Source: Skermanella sp. TT6 (GTDB lineage: Bacteria; Pseudomonadota; Alphaproteobacteria; Azospirillales; Azospirillaceae). From it: 64,000 nucleotides of DNA. The translations under genes were made by a program, and so were the position numbers. Below the pieces are notes generated by a model, which did not search any database, had not been told where the DNA came from, and was given only the letters and a program-made list of their open reading frames with translations. The stretch covers positions 5,668,001 to 5,732,000 of the forward strand of contig NZ_CP067420.1 of the NCBI RefSeq assembly GCF_016653635.2. Reading direction: 5' to 3'. Positions 62,642-64,000 of the stretch are shown one piece after another (position 1 is the first letter of the stretch; each line of letters starts with the position of its first letter).

Positions 62642-64000
62642 TCAGGCTACGAAGAGGTAGTCCCTAGCCGGATTTGACGAAGCTGTCTCATCGTTCTGGA
62701 AGATGTACTCCGAACCCGAGGCAGTGATTGTGGGATCGTTCTCGAAGCGCCCACGGAGTCCGTCGTCGGCGTTGAACATGAAATCGTCCTGCGCCATCTG
62801 GCTTTTAGTAAGCCCAGTGAGGAAAATGGATCCATCGATTTCCGAGTCGGTATCGGTGTTCCAGCTAACCAGCACACCGCTGTCGCCATCTCGAGCCGTG
62901 TCCGCCACAGTCACCTCATCCGGCAGGATATCGCGGAAGGCAATGTGGTCGAAAGCGCCCGGACCTGCGTCGAACCCGCCAATCACCACATCGTCGCCAC
63001 TATCGGGTGCGACGATGAAGGCATCCGCACCGTCTCCTCCATCCAGCTTGTCGTTGCCCATGCCACCCTCGAGCATGTCGTGGCCAGCACCAGCGTATAG
63101 CGCATCATTACCAGCGGCGCCCATCAGGTTGTCAGCCATCATGCCACCGTGGAGTTCGTCGTTGCCGTCCTCGCCCTTCAGATCATCCTGTCCATCGCCA
63201 CCGTTGAGGGTGTCGTTTCCCTTACCACCCCATAAATCATCATTCCCGCCTTCGCCGAAGAGAATGTCATCGCCTGCTCGACCGATGAAATAATCGCGAT
63301 CGGAGGTACCTTTGAACGTGTCTGCGTTATCGCTACCGATCCTCACGGCAACGTCGTCAAAATTGAAGGCCTTCCTGGCTTTATCCTCGTCTCCTGGTTG
63401 CGGGGGCTCTGCTTGGTTGCCTTCATTCTTGATGAACTCAGTAGCCGTGACCTGATTGGCATCAGCATCGGTTGGGGTGATGACCTTGCGGTCGTCGGTG
63501 AACATGAAATCGTCCTGAGCAAGATCGGTTTTCAGGAGACCCCGCAGCAGAACTGAGCCCTCGCCTTCGTTCCAGCTGATCAGCACGCCGTCCTTCGTGT
63601 CCTGAAACCGAAGTTCTTCAGGTTCTACATCCCGCAACGCCAGGTGATCGAGCATGCCGGGTCCGGCTGCAAAGTCCTTGATGGTGTCGTGACCGCTATC
63701 CGGAGAAACTACGAAAGCATCACCACCCGGCCCGCCGGCAAGAACATCATCTCCCTCACCACCCTCAAGGTCGCCGTGCCCGGCTCCCTCCCGAAGATGG
63801 TCGTTGCCGGTGCCGCCGCGCAGGGTGTCGGCCTCAGGGCCACCCTTGAGGCGGTCATTGCCGGCACCACCATCAAGATGATCCATGCCGGCCTTCCCTG
63901 TCAGGCGGTCGTTTCCGCGGCCGCCTAACAGATCATCGTCCATGGTACCACCGGAAAGGCGATCCCTGCCACCGCGACCAAATACGATATCCATGTTATC
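62642..64000 (-). CDS. RTX-type calcium-binding repeat protein, C-terminal part (5' end outside window)
   Basis: Two blocks of nonapeptide repeats (GGxGxDxLxGGxGND type, e.g. LLGGRGNDRLTGKAGMDHLD and LWGGKGNDTLNGGDGQDDL) fold as calcium beta-rolls. Each is followed by the same module: ADAF(I/V)V(A/S)PDSG, then FDHIAFRDI or LDHLALRDV, a VSWN strand and QDDFMF. The internal duplication is about 200 residues. Such proteins are exported by type I secretion via the C-terminus. Function beyond Ca binding cannot be told. The frame runs past the right edge. Confidence 0.82.
   Translation of the reverse strand, partial: DNMDIVFGRGGRDRLSGGTMDDDLLGGRGNDRLTGKAGMDHLDGGAGNDRLKGGPEADTLRGGTGNDHLREGAGHGDLEGGEGDDVLAGGPGGDAFVVSPDSGHDTIKDFAAGPGMLDHLALRDVEPEELRFQDTKDGVLISWNEGEGSVLLRGLLKTDLAQDDFMFTDDRKVITPTDADANQVTATEFIKNEGNQAEPPQPGDEDKARKAFNFDDVAVRIGSDNADTFKGTSDRDYFIGRAGDDILFGEGGNDDLWGGKGNDTLNGGDGQDDLKGEDGNDELHGGMMADNLMGAAGNDALYAGAGHDMLEGGMGNDKLDGGDGADAFIVAPDSGDDVVIGGFDAGPGAFDHIAFRDILPDEVTVADTARDGDSGVLVSWNTDTDSEIDGSIFLTGLTKSQMAQDDFMFNADDGLRGRFENDPTITASGSEYIFQNDETASSNPARDYLFVA

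Noticed and set aside
62642-64000. Repeated 27-base pattern at the right end as a CRISPR array
   Set aside because: Repeats translate into RTX nonapeptides without unique spacers between identical units.

Overview
The window is high-GC DNA with strong GGAGG-type ribosome binding sites, and its protein families point to an alphaproteobacterium of the Azospirillum/Skermanella type. That placement is an inference from protein style, not a marker gene. Almost all of it is accessory DNA: a metal-resistance and cuproprotein island crowded with mobile elements and their debris. No rRNA, tRNA or CRISPR array was seen.

Left end (1-15.6 kb): the end of a tyrosine-recombinase gene with its small DUF6262-type partner, then a Russian-doll insertion. 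An IS701-like element (1867-9542) carries an IS66-type element (2345-8572), which carries a second copy of the same IS66 in reverse orientation (3137-6246). Both IS66 insertions have exact 8-bp target duplications. The stack interrupts a DUF4276 (TOPRIM-like) gene that forms a pair with an AAA ATPase, a layout resembling OLD/PARIS-type phage defence. Then come a phosphoribosyltransferase scrap, a decayed multicopper oxidase, and a solitary AAA-ATPase/nuclease-like gene bracketed by perfect 17-bp inverted repeats.

15.6-34.4 kb: an mntR-like regulator divergent from a two-domain multicopper oxidase and an unusual ZIP-type transporter, with a candidate MntR operator between them; a second ZIP protein; a CDF exporter; a ycnI-copCD-ctaG copper operon whose ycnI is split by a 2.6-kb serine-recombinase element (removal at a 2-bp core restores the frame exactly); DUF2946 and cytochrome c' genes; two cupredoxin-type oxidases with a SCO protein; a CoxF-like peptide; a TMEM43-like protein; and a His-rich CDF zinc exporter.

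34.4-44.6 kb: dsbD, a DsbA-like gene, a SCO gene and a PCu(A)C gene on the minus strand. They are followed by lspA, a Zn/Cd/Pb-type P-type ATPase, its divergent MerR regulator with a perfect 23-bp operator, an ArsR regulator, and an HMA-CDF transporter truncated by an IS66 relic. A truncated cytochrome c and a DUF411 fragment come next.

44.6-64 kb: glgP, a YHS-type copper ATPase, a secreted beta-propeller, membrane proteins (PEMT/ICMT-like, DUF2933), a Met-rich Spy-like protein, two paralogous Cys-rich secreted proteins flanking a YncE propeller, a two-component system, then a plus-strand copper set (copper storage protein, DUF305 protein, copZ, Met/His-rich lipoprotein, copA, cueR). The right edge holds the 3' part of an RTX calcium-binding gene. 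Three CueR-type boxes (48927, 58425, 59447) link both copper ATPases and copZ into one regulon. The overall logic is cytosolic Cu/Zn sensing, efflux by P1B ATPases and CDFs, sequestration by small Met/His/Cys-rich proteins, and periplasmic oxidation or delivery by multicopper oxidases, PCu(A)C and SCO proteins.
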